Origin: Gemmataceae bacterium | GTDB lineage: Bacteria > Planctomycetota > Planctomycetia > Gemmatales > Gemmataceae | Assembly (NCBI GenBank): GCA_022616435.1 | Contig: JAKEET010000012.1 | Coordinates: forward strand, 1-64,000 | Reading direction: 5' to 3' | Length of the DNA stretch: 64,000 nucleotides | In this document: positions 1 to 7,447 of the stretch, piece by piece | Position numbering within the stretch: the stretch's first letter is position 1 | Layout: each line of letters starts with the position of its first letter | The notes under the pieces: model-generated | Seen by the model: only the letters and a program-made list of their open reading frames with translations | What the model was told of the DNA's origin: nothing | The model's database searches: none | Program-made: the position numbers and the translations under genes

Positions 1-225
1 GAGAAGCTGAACGAGCAGTTGGTCCCGCTGTTCGATCCGACGCGGCGGCTGTTCTTCGCGTCGCCCGATCCGACGCCGGCGAACCAGCAGTTTCTCTTGG
101 CGCAGGAGCAGGCGGATTTGCGGCACGGGGTGCGGACGATCAACGAGGTGCGGTCTTCGCGAGGGTTGGCGCCGGTGACGTGGGGAGACCTGCCAGGGCG
201 GCATGGGGGGAACATTGAAAATTGA
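1..225 (+). CDS. Phage portal protein, C-terminal end only
   Basis: The window opens inside this gene, so only the last 74 residues are visible. The segment reading INEVRSSRGLAPVTWGDLP matches the conserved end of HK97-type portal proteins, which form the dodecameric DNA gateway at one capsid vertex. The prohead protease and major capsid genes downstream support this. The final residues and the stop codon (223-225) lie inside the left arm of an AT-rich inverted repeat, so the natural C-terminus was probably replaced when that element inserted. Family assignment rests on a short fragment plus context. Confidence 0.75.
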   Translation, partial: EKLNEQLVPLFDPTRRLFFASPDPTPANQQFLLAQEQADLRHGVRTINEVRSSRGLAPVTWGDLPGRHGGNIEN

Positions 226-631
226 AAATTGGCCATTGAAAATTGCAAATTGGCAGATGCCCAGGAATCTGCGTTCTTGGTCCTGGCTTCTTCGCGGTAA
301 CAACCGACTGGCCGAAGATGTTGCAGAGTTCGTCGGCTTCTTGCCAGAGGAGTTGAATGCGTTTCACGGGCAGAAGCACGGCCTTGATGATGAGGCGCAG
401 CCACATGCGTGATTCACGGAGTTCCTTCAGACAAATGGTCATCTTGTGGGTGAAGTCGGCGCGGCTTTCCGCGGCGCAAGCTTCCTCGTAGTTGGGCGCC
501 GGCGACGTGCCGCAACGCACCAATTGGTTCGCAACATGACGGCCCATGCGCGTGTCGGGCAATGCATCAACGACTTTGCCAATACGCGCCGCGAAGTCCA
601 GAAGTCGTTCGGATAGTTCCTGCGGAGTCAT
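140..631 (-). CDS. Four-helix bundle protein (23S rRNA IVS/Avd-like)
   Basis: The first 120 or so residues match the four-helix bundle family known from intervening sequences in 23S rRNA genes and related to the Avd accessory proteins of diversity-generating retroelements. Typical landmarks are GRHVANQLVRCGTSPAPNYEEA followed by a helix with FTHKMTICLKELRES. I chose the ATG at 631 rather than the upstream in-frame ATG because AGGGG precedes it closely. Family members usually have about 110-125 residues; here the frame continues through the left inverted-repeat arm into antisense portal sequence, giving 163. The gene opposes the phage operon and is framed by perfect inverted repeats, suggesting it is cargo or the maker of a small mobile element. 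Its biochemical role is unknown. Confidence 0.8.
   Translation of the reverse strand: MTPQELSERLLDFAARIGKVVDALPDTRMGRHVANQLVRCGTSPAPNYEEACAAESRADFTHKMTICLKELRESRMWLRLIIKAVLLPVKRIQLLWQEADELCNIFGQSVVTAKKPGPRTQIPGHLPICNFQWPIFNFQCSPHAALAGLPTSPAPTLAKTAPR
214..252 (+). repeat. Left 39-bp inverted-repeat arm
   Basis: This arm is the exact reverse complement of 664-702. It encodes, in the minus reading frame, the peptide ICNFQWPIFNFQ, and the same peptide is encoded on the plus strand at the right arm. It supplies the portal stop codon. Confidence 0.9.
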
Positions 632-663
632 GGAGTTTCCCCTGAATTGAATGGCCTTGAAGA

Positions 664-702
664 CAATTTGCAATTTTCAATGGCCAATTTTCAATTTTCA
701 AT
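664..702 (-). repeat. Right 39-bp inverted-repeat arm
   Basis: Exact reverse complement of 214-252. It lies between the start of the four-helix bundle gene and the ribosome site of the prohead protease gene. Confidence 0.9.
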
Positions 703-717
703 TGTTTTGGAGCGAAA

Positions 718-1584
718 ATGTCCACTTTCCTGAAACCTTACTTCGAAACGGAAGGCCCCTTTGGGCTTCCCATGAAGGACAAGCAGGCCAGGGCACTCGA
801 ATCGCGCTTGCGCGATTTGCCCAAAGAGGATGCGTATTCATTCCGCCGCTGCTCCTTCGAGCGCGGCATCGCGGAGTTGTCGCCGGAGGGGCGGTGCGAT
901 GTGTCGTGGATCACGGAGGAATCGCCGGATCGGGCGGGGGACATCGTCGTGGCGCGGGGCATGGATGATTCGCATTTTCAGCTCAATCCGATCGTGACGC
1001 TCAATCACGTCTACGATCAGCCGCCGGTGGGAAGGTCGTTGTGGCGGCGCAAGGTGCGCGAGGGGACGCTGGTCGGCGTCAAGGCGAAGACGCAGTATCC
1101 CGCGAGGCCGGCGAGCTGGAGCGCCGGCGATTGGCCGCCGGATGTGGCGTTCGAGCTGGTCAAGGCGGGGCTGCTGCGCGGCAAGAGCATCGGTTTCTTT
1201 CCGCTGAAACTGCGGACGCCGACCGCGGAGGAAATCGCGGCGGATGGGGCGATGAAGGGTGTGCGCTACATCATCGCGGAGTGGCTGCTGGCGGAGTACG
1301 CGTGCTGCTTTCTGCCGACGCAGCCGAACGCGGTGGTGGAGGAGATTTGCAAGGCGTTGCCCCCCTCACCCCCGACCCCTCTCCCCGAAGGGGCGAGGGG
1401 GAAATTGATGGCGGGCGGCAGCCCGGCCGTCGCGGAGCGGCCGGGCTGCCCGGGGGCGGCGGCGTGCACGACTCTACGCGACATCGAACAGGCGCTGCCG
1501 CGGTATCTGCGCGCGGCGCCGCTGGAAGCCATGATCGAACAAGCGCTCGAGCGGAGCTGGCAAAGACTCCGCGGACGCATTTGA
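718..1584 (+). CDS. HK97-type prohead protease
   Basis: This serine protease of the caudovirus prohead family would trim the scaffolding part of the capsid protein during head maturation. The core spans about residues 45-205, with the conserved histidine in VTLNHVYD (His97) and the nucleophile region GKSIGFFPLK (Ser157). ATG 718 is preceded by GGAG at 709-712. The C-terminal third is unusual: residues about 213-230 are encoded by a C-rich hairpin repeat (1360-1401), followed by a second palindromic stretch, so the tail looks repeat-derived. It lies between portal and capsid genes, the standard order. Confidence 0.85.
   Translation: MSTFLKPYFETEGPFGLPMKDKQARALESRLRDLPKEDAYSFRRCSFERGIAELSPEGRCDVSWITEESPDRAGDIVVARGMDDSHFQLNPIVTLNHVYDQPPVGRSLWRRKVREGTLVGVKAKTQYPARPASWSAGDWPPDVAFELVKAGLLRGKSIGFFPLKLRTPTAEEIAADGAMKGVRYIIAEWLLAEYACCFLPTQPNAVVEEICKALPPSPPTPLPEGARGKLMAGGSPAVAERPGCPGAAACTTLRDIEQALPRYLRAAPLEAMIEQALERSWQRLRGRI
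1360..1401. repeat. C/G-run hairpin repeat inside the protease gene
   Basis: A run of C-rich sequence pairs with the following CCCCGAAGGGGCGAGGGG. In frame it encodes PPSPPTPLPEGARGK. A related copy sits inside the DUF1549 gene at 10049-10093. Confidence 0.7.
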
Positions 1585-1662
1585 CGTAGGACAGGACTCC
1601 GCTCCTGTCCGGTGCATGGTGATCTCGAGCAGACGGTCAGAAGCGGAGTTCTGACCTACGGT
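1585..1662. repeat. GGACAGGACTCCGCTCCTGTCC-type dispersed repeat
   Basis: The segment 1585-1612 is the same repeat seen twice in metH (21509-21536 and 21564-21592). A related palindromic segment ending GACCTACGG follows at about 1636-1662. It fills the space between the protease and capsid genes. Confidence 0.7.
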
Positions 1663-1784
1663 AATCGGCCAGGGAGCTTTCGCTCCTGGAGGCCGCACTT
1701 CGGCAGTTTTTCCCTGTTTGGTCCTCAAGGTACGCGGTGCGCGCTTTGAGGGAACTTTGGACTTCTTTGGAAAGGTGACACGAC

Positions 1785-3095
1785 ATGTTCATCGAACTTC
1801 TTCAAGAATATCACGGCAAGCCGGCGGGCGAGCGGGTGTACCTCGCCGATGCCGATGCCGAGCGGTTGATTCGCGACGGCGTCGGCCAGGCGGTGGACGA
1901 TCCGATCGCGCCGCTGGTGACGCGGGCCTTGCAGACCGGCGTCGACGCCGCGGTGGAGCGGGCCGTCGCGCAGTGCTTTTCGAAACGGGCGGCAAGCGCG
2001 AAGGTTCCGTTCGCCGGCCTGGGCGACGCAGCCACGGACGATCCCAAGGCGGGCTTCCGGAACTTCGGCGAGTTCGCCCTGGCGGTCAAGGACGCTTGTC
2101 AGCCGGGCAAGCGGCCCGACGATCGGCTGGCGATCATCGCCAAGGCCGCGTCCGGCATGGGCGAGGCGTTCGGGTCGGACGGCGGGTTTTTGGTGCCGCC
2201 GGAGTTCACGCAGCGGGTGCTCGAACGGGTCTACGCCGCGACCAATCTGCTGGGCATGACCGATTCGTACACGATCTCCGGCAACTCGATGTCGTTTCCG
2301 AAGAACGCGGAAACGTCGCGAGAAAACGGTTCGCGCTGGGGCGGCGTGCGCGCCTACTGGCGCGAGGAGGGCGACCAGGCGACGGCGTCGAAGGCGACGT
2401 TCGGCCGGTTGCAGCTCAACCTGCACAAGCTGTTCGTCTTGATCCAGACGTCGGACGAGCTCTTGGCCGACACGCAGGGGGTGGCGCTGGAGCAATATCT
2501 GCTGCGGGTGGCGTCGGAGGAAACCAACTTCGTGCTGGGCGACGCGATCATCAACGGCCAAGGGGCAGGTAAGCCGCGCGGCATCGTCGAGGCGCCGTGC
2601 ACGATCGTGGTGACCAAGGAGTCGGGCCAGGCGGCGGCGACGCTGGTCGCGCAGAACCTCGTCAACATGTGGTCGCGGCTGTGGGCGCCGTGCCGGGCCA
2701 ACGCAGTCTGGCTGATCAATCAGGATGTCGAAAGCCAGCTGCACACCATGACCGTCGGCACCGGCTCGGCGGCGACCTTGGCGTATCTGCCGCCCGGCGG
2801 CCTGTCGGCCAAGCCGTACGCGACGCTCCTGGGCCGGCCGGTGATGCCGGTGGAATGGTGCGCGACGCTGGGCACGAAGGGCGACGTGATCCTCGCGGAC
2901 CTGCGGCATTACGTGACGATCACCAAGGGGATGATCGAGGCGAACATGTCGATTCACGTCCGCTTCGATTACGACGAGTCGTCGTTCCGGTTCATCTTCC
3001 GGGTCGATGGTCAGCCGTGGTGGTCGGCGCCCTTGACGCCGTTCCAGGGGTCGAATACGCAGTCGTGTTTCGTGACGCTGGAAACGCGGAGTTGA
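1785..3095 (+). CDS. Phage major capsid protein, HK97 family
   Basis: A 436-residue HK97-fold capsid protein. The N-terminal 125 residues are helical and charged, like the scaffolding delta domain removed by the neighbouring protease. The mature shell domain starts near GSDGGFLVPPEFTQRVLE and continues through the P-domain and A-domain, with recognisable pieces such as ISGNSMSFPKN, TSDELLAD, INGQGAGKPRGI and SIHVRFDYDESSFRF. ATG 1785 follows GGAAAGG. Length and order (portal, protease, capsid) are canonical. Confidence 0.92.
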   Translation: MFIELLQEYHGKPAGERVYLADADAERLIRDGVGQAVDDPIAPLVTRALQTGVDAAVERAVAQCFSKRAASAKVPFAGLGDAATDDPKAGFRNFGEFALAVKDACQPGKRPDDRLAIIAKAASGMGEAFGSDGGFLVPPEFTQRVLERVYAATNLLGMTDSYTISGNSMSFPKNAETSRENGSRWGGVRAYWREEGDQATASKATFGRLQLNLHKLFVLIQTSDELLADTQGVALEQYLLRVASEETNFVLGDAIINGQGAGKPRGIVEAPCTIVVTKESGQAAATLVAQNLVNMWSRLWAPCRANAVWLINQDVESQLHTMTVGTGSAATLAYLPPGGLSAKPYATLLGRPVMPVEWCATLGTKGDVILADLRHYVTITKGMIEANMSIHVRFDYDESSFRFIFRVDGQPWWSAPLTPFQGSNTQSCFVTLETRS

Positions 3096-3101
3096 TGTCG
3101 T

Positions 3102-3158
3102 GCCGCTTGCGGCTTAGCGCTCGCTCCGGGACAGCGCGAACGCTAAGCCGCAAGCGGC
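3102..3158. repeat. Paired inverted repeat, GCCGCTTGCGGCTTAGCG family
   Basis: The 18-base arm at 3102-3119 recurs inverted at 3141-3158 with a short spacer. The same family appears before tmk at 37411-37487. It sits directly after the capsid stop and could act as a transcript-end hairpin. Confidence 0.8.
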
Positions 3159-3192
3159 GAAGTTGCATTCCCAACATGATAGGAGGATTCCC

Positions 3193-3678
3193 ATGAAACT
3201 CGTCGAAAACGCTCAGATCGTCGCCGGCTTTGTGCCGCTCGACTTGCAGGTGCAGCGCGATGCCGATTGGGTGCATTTGCGCGACTTCAATCATCTCACG
3301 GTGATCTTCTTCAAGGGGACCGGCACCGACGGCGATGACCCGGTCGTCACGCTCCAGCAGGCGACCGACAACGCCGGCGCGGGCGCCAAGGCCCTCAACT
3401 TCACCGAGATCTGGCGAAAGCAGGGGACCGACGTGCAGACTGTCGGCCAGTTCACCAAGACCACGCAGGCGGCGGCCAACACTTACACGAACACGGACGG
3501 CCATCAGCAGGCCATCTGGGTGCTGGAGATCGACGCCGACATGCTCGACGTGGACGGCGGCTTCGCCTACGTCCGCGTCACGCTGAACGACACGGGCACC
3601 AACGCCCAGCTCGGCTGCGTGCTCTACGTCTTGACCGAGCCGCGCTACGCGGAGGCGACGCCGCCGAGCGCGCTGTAA
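3193..3678 (+). CDS. Small phage structural protein (decoration-like), unassigned
   Basis: A 161-residue acidic protein rich in beta-forming residues, starting at ATG 3193 behind a textbook AGGAGG. I do not recognise a specific family. Its position right after the major capsid gene, its size and the beta-rich composition (for example LTVIFFKGTGTDGDDPVVTL and AIWVLEIDADMLDVDGGFAYVRV) fit a head decoration or minor capsid protein. This role is inferred from position only. Confidence 0.6.
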   Translation: MKLVENAQIVAGFVPLDLQVQRDADWVHLRDFNHLTVIFFKGTGTDGDDPVVTLQQATDNAGAGAKALNFTEIWRKQGTDVQTVGQFTKTTQAAANTYTNTDGHQQAIWVLEIDADMLDVDGGFAYVRVTLNDTGTNAQLGCVLYVLTEPRYAEATPPSAL

Positions 3679-3689
3679 TCGACGTCACG

Positions 3690-3786
3690 TTAGCCCCGGT
3701 TCGCAGAACCGGGGCGGGCGTCGCGTCGGCAATGCAGAAGTCCTGCGTGGTGCGACTGCCGCCCCGGTTCTGCGAACCGGGGCTAA
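3690..3786. repeat. Paired inverted repeat, TTAGCCCCGGTTCGCAGAACC family
   Basis: A 28-base arm at 3690-3717 is repeated inverted at 3759-3786. Each arm is itself a GGTTC-GAACC hairpin. The same pair architecture occurs at 28734-28837, 50080-50343 and 59365-59467. Confidence 0.85.
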
Positions 3787-3810
3787 ACGAAACACGAACT
3801 CGAGAATGCC

Positions 3811-4640
3811 ATGCCGAACCTCATTACCCGCGCCCGCGCGATTTACAACCTCGACAACCGCAGCACCACGGCTGCCGAGGATACGACGCTCGACGCCCTG
3901 ATCGCGGCGACCAGCGCGGCCATCGAGCGGTTCTGCCGGCGGAACTTCGTCAGCACGCCGTACGACGAGGTCTATGACGGCCGGCAGCACGCGGAGCTGG
4001 TGCTGCACCATTTTCCGATCCTGTCGGTGGAGCGGGTTGCGAGCGATCCGACGACAGTCCTCAGCGTGCAGAACACGTCGGCCGGCGTGCAGCGGGCGAC
4101 GGTGCAGGTCACGAGCACGGGGCTGGCGCTGGTGCGGGTGGCGTCGGGAGTCGCCGCGAGTGACACGGTGACGTTCGCCGGCAATGTGACGTTGACAGCG
4201 CTGACGACGGCCGTCAACGCGTTGGGCAACGGTTGGACGGCGAGCCTGGCGAGCGGCGATTACGCCCAGCGCACTTCGGCGGATCTGCGGGCGCTGCAAG
4301 GGGCGTTGACCGCCAGGGACGCGGCGGCGGAGCTGACGATGCACCTGCGGGAAATCGCGGACTACGAGAGCGACGCGGCCCGCGGCTTTCTGATTCGAAG
4401 CGCGGGTTGGCGGGGCGGGCCGCAGGCGTGGCGCGTGATCTACACGGCCGGGTACGCGGCCGTCCCGGAGGACGTGCAGGAAGCGTGCGCCCAGTGGGTG
4501 GCGGCGCTGTTCTGGCAAACGAAGCGCGACCCGGGACTGGTGCAGGAATCGGTGCCGGGGAGCATCTTCCGGATGCCGCACCCCACATGCCGCCGTCGGC
4601 GCGGGTGCTGCTGGAGCCGTATCGGGCGGTGCGGGTGTGA
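3811..4640 (+). CDS. gp6-like head-tail connector protein, reading frame interrupted
   Basis: The first 255 residues resemble phage gp6-like connector proteins: an N-terminal helical part that crosses an IERFCRRNF helix, a beta domain, and a C-terminal segment VIYTAGYAAVPEDVQEACAQ. That family normally ends in a short tail such as LLEPYR followed by basic residues. Here that tail (MPPSARVLLEPYRAVRV, stop 4638-4640) is in another frame, while the original frame runs on as low-quality sequence to 5037. One added base near 4576-4583 would join them. It is a one-base deletion, a sequencing error, or less likely programmed slippage. Confidence 0.7.
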
Positions 4641-4662
4641 GCCTGTCGAGTCACCGCGTGAC

Positions 4663-4688
4663 CGCGGCGAGCAAGCTCGCCGGCTAAA
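4663..4688 (+). repeat. Single arm of GGCGAGCAAGCTCGCCGGCTAAAT repeat
   Basis: One copy of a family that occurs as inverted pairs at 16618-16719 and 43511-43640. Here only one arm is present, directly upstream of the head-tail joining gene. Confidence 0.75.
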
Positions 4689-4717
4689 TGAATCTGGGTC
4701 TGACTCCTGGTGTCATC

Positions 4718-5098
4718 ATGGCTCTGCCGATTCAACCGAACACGACGTGCGACATCTATCGCAACGGGACCGCGCCGCCGGCGGCGCCCGCGGTCGCGGG
4801 GGTTGCCTGTTACTTGCAGCCGGACTGGCGCGCCGGCCAGGACCAGGGCGACCGGGCCAACCTGCCGGCGGTGCTGGCGTGGACCCACGTGCTGCTCATG
4901 GACACGAGCGTCGATGTGCGCGACTGCTACCTCGGCAGTCTCACGTTCGGCGCCCAGGACATGGTCTACATTCCAGATCAAAACGGCACGCCGTTCCGGG
5001 TCATCTTCATCGAGCGCGTCCACCGCGGCCGGGCTGAGGACCACAAGCGCGTCTACGTCGATCGGCAAACCCCAACGTGGCCGACGAATGAGCTGTAG
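4718..5098 (+). CDS. Phage head-tail joining protein-like
   Basis: A 126-residue protein in the place usually taken by head-tail adaptor genes, downstream of the gp6-like connector. The pattern of short beta strands (PNTTCDIYRNG, VAGVACYLQPDW, FGAQDMVYIPDQNGTPFRVIFIERV) fits the head-tail joining family, though similarity is weak. I prefer ATG 4718 to ATG 4688, because 4688 lies inside a dispersed repeat. No strong ribosome site is visible. Confidence 0.55.
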   Translation: MALPIQPNTTCDIYRNGTAPPAAPAVAGVACYLQPDWRAGQDQGDRANLPAVLAWTHVLLMDTSVDVRDCYLGSLTFGAQDMVYIPDQNGTPFRVIFIERVHRGRAEDHKRVYVDRQTPTWPTNEL

Positions 5099-5135
5099 GG
5101 GGGAGTGAGTGGTGAGTCGTGAGTGGAGAACTGTC

Positions 5136-5705
5136 ATGGGTGCTGCACACGTCCTTCGGAATCGCATTGTTCGGCACGTGCGGGTGCGGGCTGGTGATTT
5201 GGCGCCGCACGAGCTGAACCCGCGGCGGCACAGTGCGGCCCAGCGGCGGGCGCTGGAGAAGCTGTACGAGGAGATCGGCTTCGCGCGGAGCTTGCTGGCC
5301 TACGCGCTTCCCGATGGCCGGCTGAAGCTGATCGACGGGCATCTGCGGGCCGAGATGAATCCTGAGCAGGAAGTGGACGTTGAAGTGCTCGACGTCAACG
5401 ACGCCGAGGCGAGGGCGCTGCTCCTGGCGATCGACCCGCTGGCGCAACTGGCGGACTACGACCCCGACACGCTGGCGGAACTGCGGCGGCAGACGGAGGA
5501 CGGCTCGGAGGCGGTGAAGAGCTTGTGGGAGATCATGCAGGAATCGAGCCGGCGGACGCGGCGCGACCTGGACAAGGCGGCCGCGGAGGCAGCGCCGCCG
5601 GATCGATTCTTCGTGATGATCGAGTGCGCCGACGAGGCGGAACAGCTGGCGCTGTTGCGGCGCTTCCAGGGTGAAGGGTTGCGCTGCCAGGCGAAGATCG
5701 GGTGA
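5136..5705 (+). CDS. ParB/sulfiredoxin-fold domain protein
   Basis: A 189-residue protein with an N-terminal ParB-like domain: DLAPHELNPRRHSAAQRRALEKLYEEIGF followed by LIDGHLRAE, which corresponds to the ParB box that binds CTP or acts as a nuclease-like fold in phage relatives. The C-terminal half is an acidic helical region. ATG 5136 follows GGAGAACTGTC. It is placed before the ABC/GNAT gene. Phage-borne ParB-like proteins are often linked with DNA modification or methylation modules, so a DNA-handling role is likely; the exact activity is unknown. Confidence 0.8.
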   Translation: MGAAHVLRNRIVRHVRVRAGDLAPHELNPRRHSAAQRRALEKLYEEIGFARSLLAYALPDGRLKLIDGHLRAEMNPEQEVDVEVLDVNDAEARALLLAIDPLAQLADYDPDTLAELRRQTEDGSEAVKSLWEIMQESSRRTRRDLDKAAAEAAPPDRFFVMIECADEAEQLALLRRFQGEGLRCQAKIG

Positions 5706-5784
5706 TTGGCGGCGAGACGCGGACCGGAGGCGCGAGCGCGAAACGGCAAGCCGCAACCTACTGACTACTGACCACGGACTACCC

Positions 5785-6909
5785 ATGAATACCCACATCA
5801 TCGTCGAATCTCCGGTGGTCGATTCGCCGCGCGTCGAGCAGGTGCGCGGGTTGTTCGACCTCGAGCCGGCCCGAATGAGCCGGCTGGAATGGCGCGTGGC
5901 GCTGCCGCTGGAGGAGCGCGCCTGGAACATTGGGCTCATCGTCGGGCCGTCGGGGTGCGGCAAAAGCACCATCGCGCGGCGGTTGTTTCCGGAGATGGCC
6001 GAGCGCGACCGGCACGGTCTGCCGCCGCAGTTCGCGGAATGGCTGGAGCGGGGCGCCGTCATCGATGCCTTTCCGGAGTCGATGCCGATCAAGGAGGTGG
6101 TCAACCTGCTGTCGGCGGTGGGGTTGTCGTCGCCGCCGGCGTGGCTGCGGCCGTTTCACGTGCTGTCGACCGGGCAGCAATTCCGCGTGACGCTGGCGCT
6201 GTTGCTGGCCGCCACGCCGCGCGGGCAACGCATCGTGTTCGACGAGTACACCAGCGTGGTCGATCGCACCGTCGCCCAGATCGGCAGCGCCGCGGCGGCG
6301 AAGGCGATCCGCGGGCGCGGCCAACAGTTCGTGGCGGTGACGTGCCATGAGGACGTGGAGAGTTGGCTGGGGCCGGACTGGGTGTACCGGCCGGCGGAGA
6401 ACGTGTTTGCCTGGAGGCGGCTTCGGCGACGCCCACGTGTTGCCGTCGATGTCGTTCGCTGCCAGGCATCGGCGTGGCCGCTGTTCGCACCGCATCACTA
6501 TCTGAGCCACGGGCTGAGCCGCGCCGCCGTGTGCTTCCTGGCGTGCTGGCGCGAGCGGCCGGTGGCGTTCTCGGCGTGGCTGCCGTTCTATGGCGCCGGC
6601 CCCAAGACGCGGCGCGAACATCGCACGGTCACGTTGCCGGACTATCAGGGGATCGGCATCGGCAACGCGGTCAGCGATTTCTGCGCGTCGTTGTGGGCGG
6701 GCCTGGGCTATCGGGCGGTGTCCACCACGACGCACCCCGCGATGATTCGGGCTCGGCTGCATTCGCCGGATTGGAACATGCACCGCGCCCCGGGGTTCGC
6801 CGCGGCCCATGAAGGGCGCTTGCGGCACGCCACGACCCGCCTGACGGCCAGTTTCACGTACATCGGCACGCCCTTGCCGCGGCCGCTGGCCGAAGCCCTG
6901 CTGGAATGA
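5785..6909 (+). CDS. ABC-type ATPase fused to GNAT acetyltransferase (COG2401-like)
   Basis: A 374-residue fusion. Residues 1-205 form an ABC ATPase with Walker A GPSGCGKST (54-62), a signature stretch HVLSTGQQFRVTLA (126-139) and Walker B RIVFDEYTSVVD (149-160). Residues about 215-374 are GNAT-like, with the acetyl-CoA loop YQGIGIGNAVSDF. This matches the known family of ABC ATPases fused to a predicted acetyltransferase. No membrane segments are present, so it is not a transporter. Such fusions in phages sit near ParB-like genes and have been proposed to take part in base hypermodification; that link is inference here. Confidence 0.8.
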   Translation: MNTHIIVESPVVDSPRVEQVRGLFDLEPARMSRLEWRVALPLEERAWNIGLIVGPSGCGKSTIARRLFPEMAERDRHGLPPQFAEWLERGAVIDAFPESMPIKEVVNLLSAVGLSSPPAWLRPFHVLSTGQQFRVTLALLLAATPRGQRIVFDEYTSVVDRTVAQIGSAAAAKAIRGRGQQFVAVTCHEDVESWLGPDWVYRPAENVFAWRRLRRRPRVAVDVVRCQASAWPLFAPHHYLSHGLSRAAVCFLACWRERPVAFSAWLPFYGAGPKTRREHRTVTLPDYQGIGIGNAVSDFCASLWAGLGYRAVSTTTHPAMIRARLHSPDWNMHRAPGFAAAHEGRLRHATTRLTASFTYIGTPLPRPLAEALLE

Positions 6910-6919
6910 TCCCTTCTGA

Positions 6920-7396
6920 ATGATTGCCATGAACGCGCCCAAACCAATCCGGCTGACGGCCACGCTGCACCGGAAGATCGTGTCGGCCATCCGCGCCGGC
7001 GGGTTCCCGCACATTTCCGCTCAGGCGTTCGGCGTGGCTGTCGCGCTCCTGGACGAGTGGCTGCGGCGCGGCGACGACCGCGGCGGACGTTTTCGCGCCT
7101 TCGCGCGGGAGCTGCGCGACGCCTGCGCCCAGGCCCGCCTCAAGGCGGAAATCGCCGTCTTCAACGACGACCCGCCGCGCTGGCTGGAGCACGGTCTGGG
7201 CCGCGATCGCCCCGGCAATCCGGGCTGGGCCGCGGCGGTCCGGCCGCTGACTCTCGCGGACGAGCGGAGGGTGCTGGACGATGCGGAGTTCACACGGTGC
7301 ATGAGTGAGGTCAAGGAGTTCCTGGCGCCGTTTCCGGAGGTCGTGGAGAAAGTGAATCAACTGCTGGCGAAGGATCGACGCGCCCAGGCCGCGTAG
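6920..7396 (+). CDS. Small-terminase-like DNA-binding protein of the phage module
   Basis: A 158-residue basic protein. The N-terminal half resembles a helix-turn-helix of phage small terminase type (ISAQAFGVAVALLDEWLRRGDD), followed by a helical stretch and PRWLEHGLGRDRPGNPGW, a motif I associate with phage packaging-linked proteins. ATG 6920 is used; ATG 6929 is in frame and equally possible. It ends the phage module. A large terminase gene is not in the window and may lie to the left. Confidence 0.55.
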   Translation: MIAMNAPKPIRLTATLHRKIVSAIRAGGFPHISAQAFGVAVALLDEWLRRGDDRGGRFRAFARELRDACAQARLKAEIAVFNDDPPRWLEHGLGRDRPGNPGWAAAVRPLTLADERRVLDDAEFTRCMSEVKEFLAPFPEVVEKVNQLLAKDRRAQAA

Positions 7397-7447
7397 AAGT
7401 AGTGACCCCAAGGAATCGCTGCGCTCATCCTGGGGCTTGCATGCCGC

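Larger units (their letters stand above)
214..702. mobile_element. Inverted-repeat element carrying the four-helix bundle gene
   Basis: A 39-base sequence at 214-252 recurs as its exact reverse complement at 664-702. Each arm is made of imperfect copies of ATTGAAAATTG around a central GGCC and is far more AT-rich than the surroundings. The arms enclose the four-helix bundle gene. The left arm falls in the 3' end of the portal frame and the right arm ends 7 bases before the GGAG ribosome site of the prohead protease. I see no convincing target-site duplication. That this is a mobile unit is inference from structure and from its position inside an otherwise compact head operon. Confidence 0.65.
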
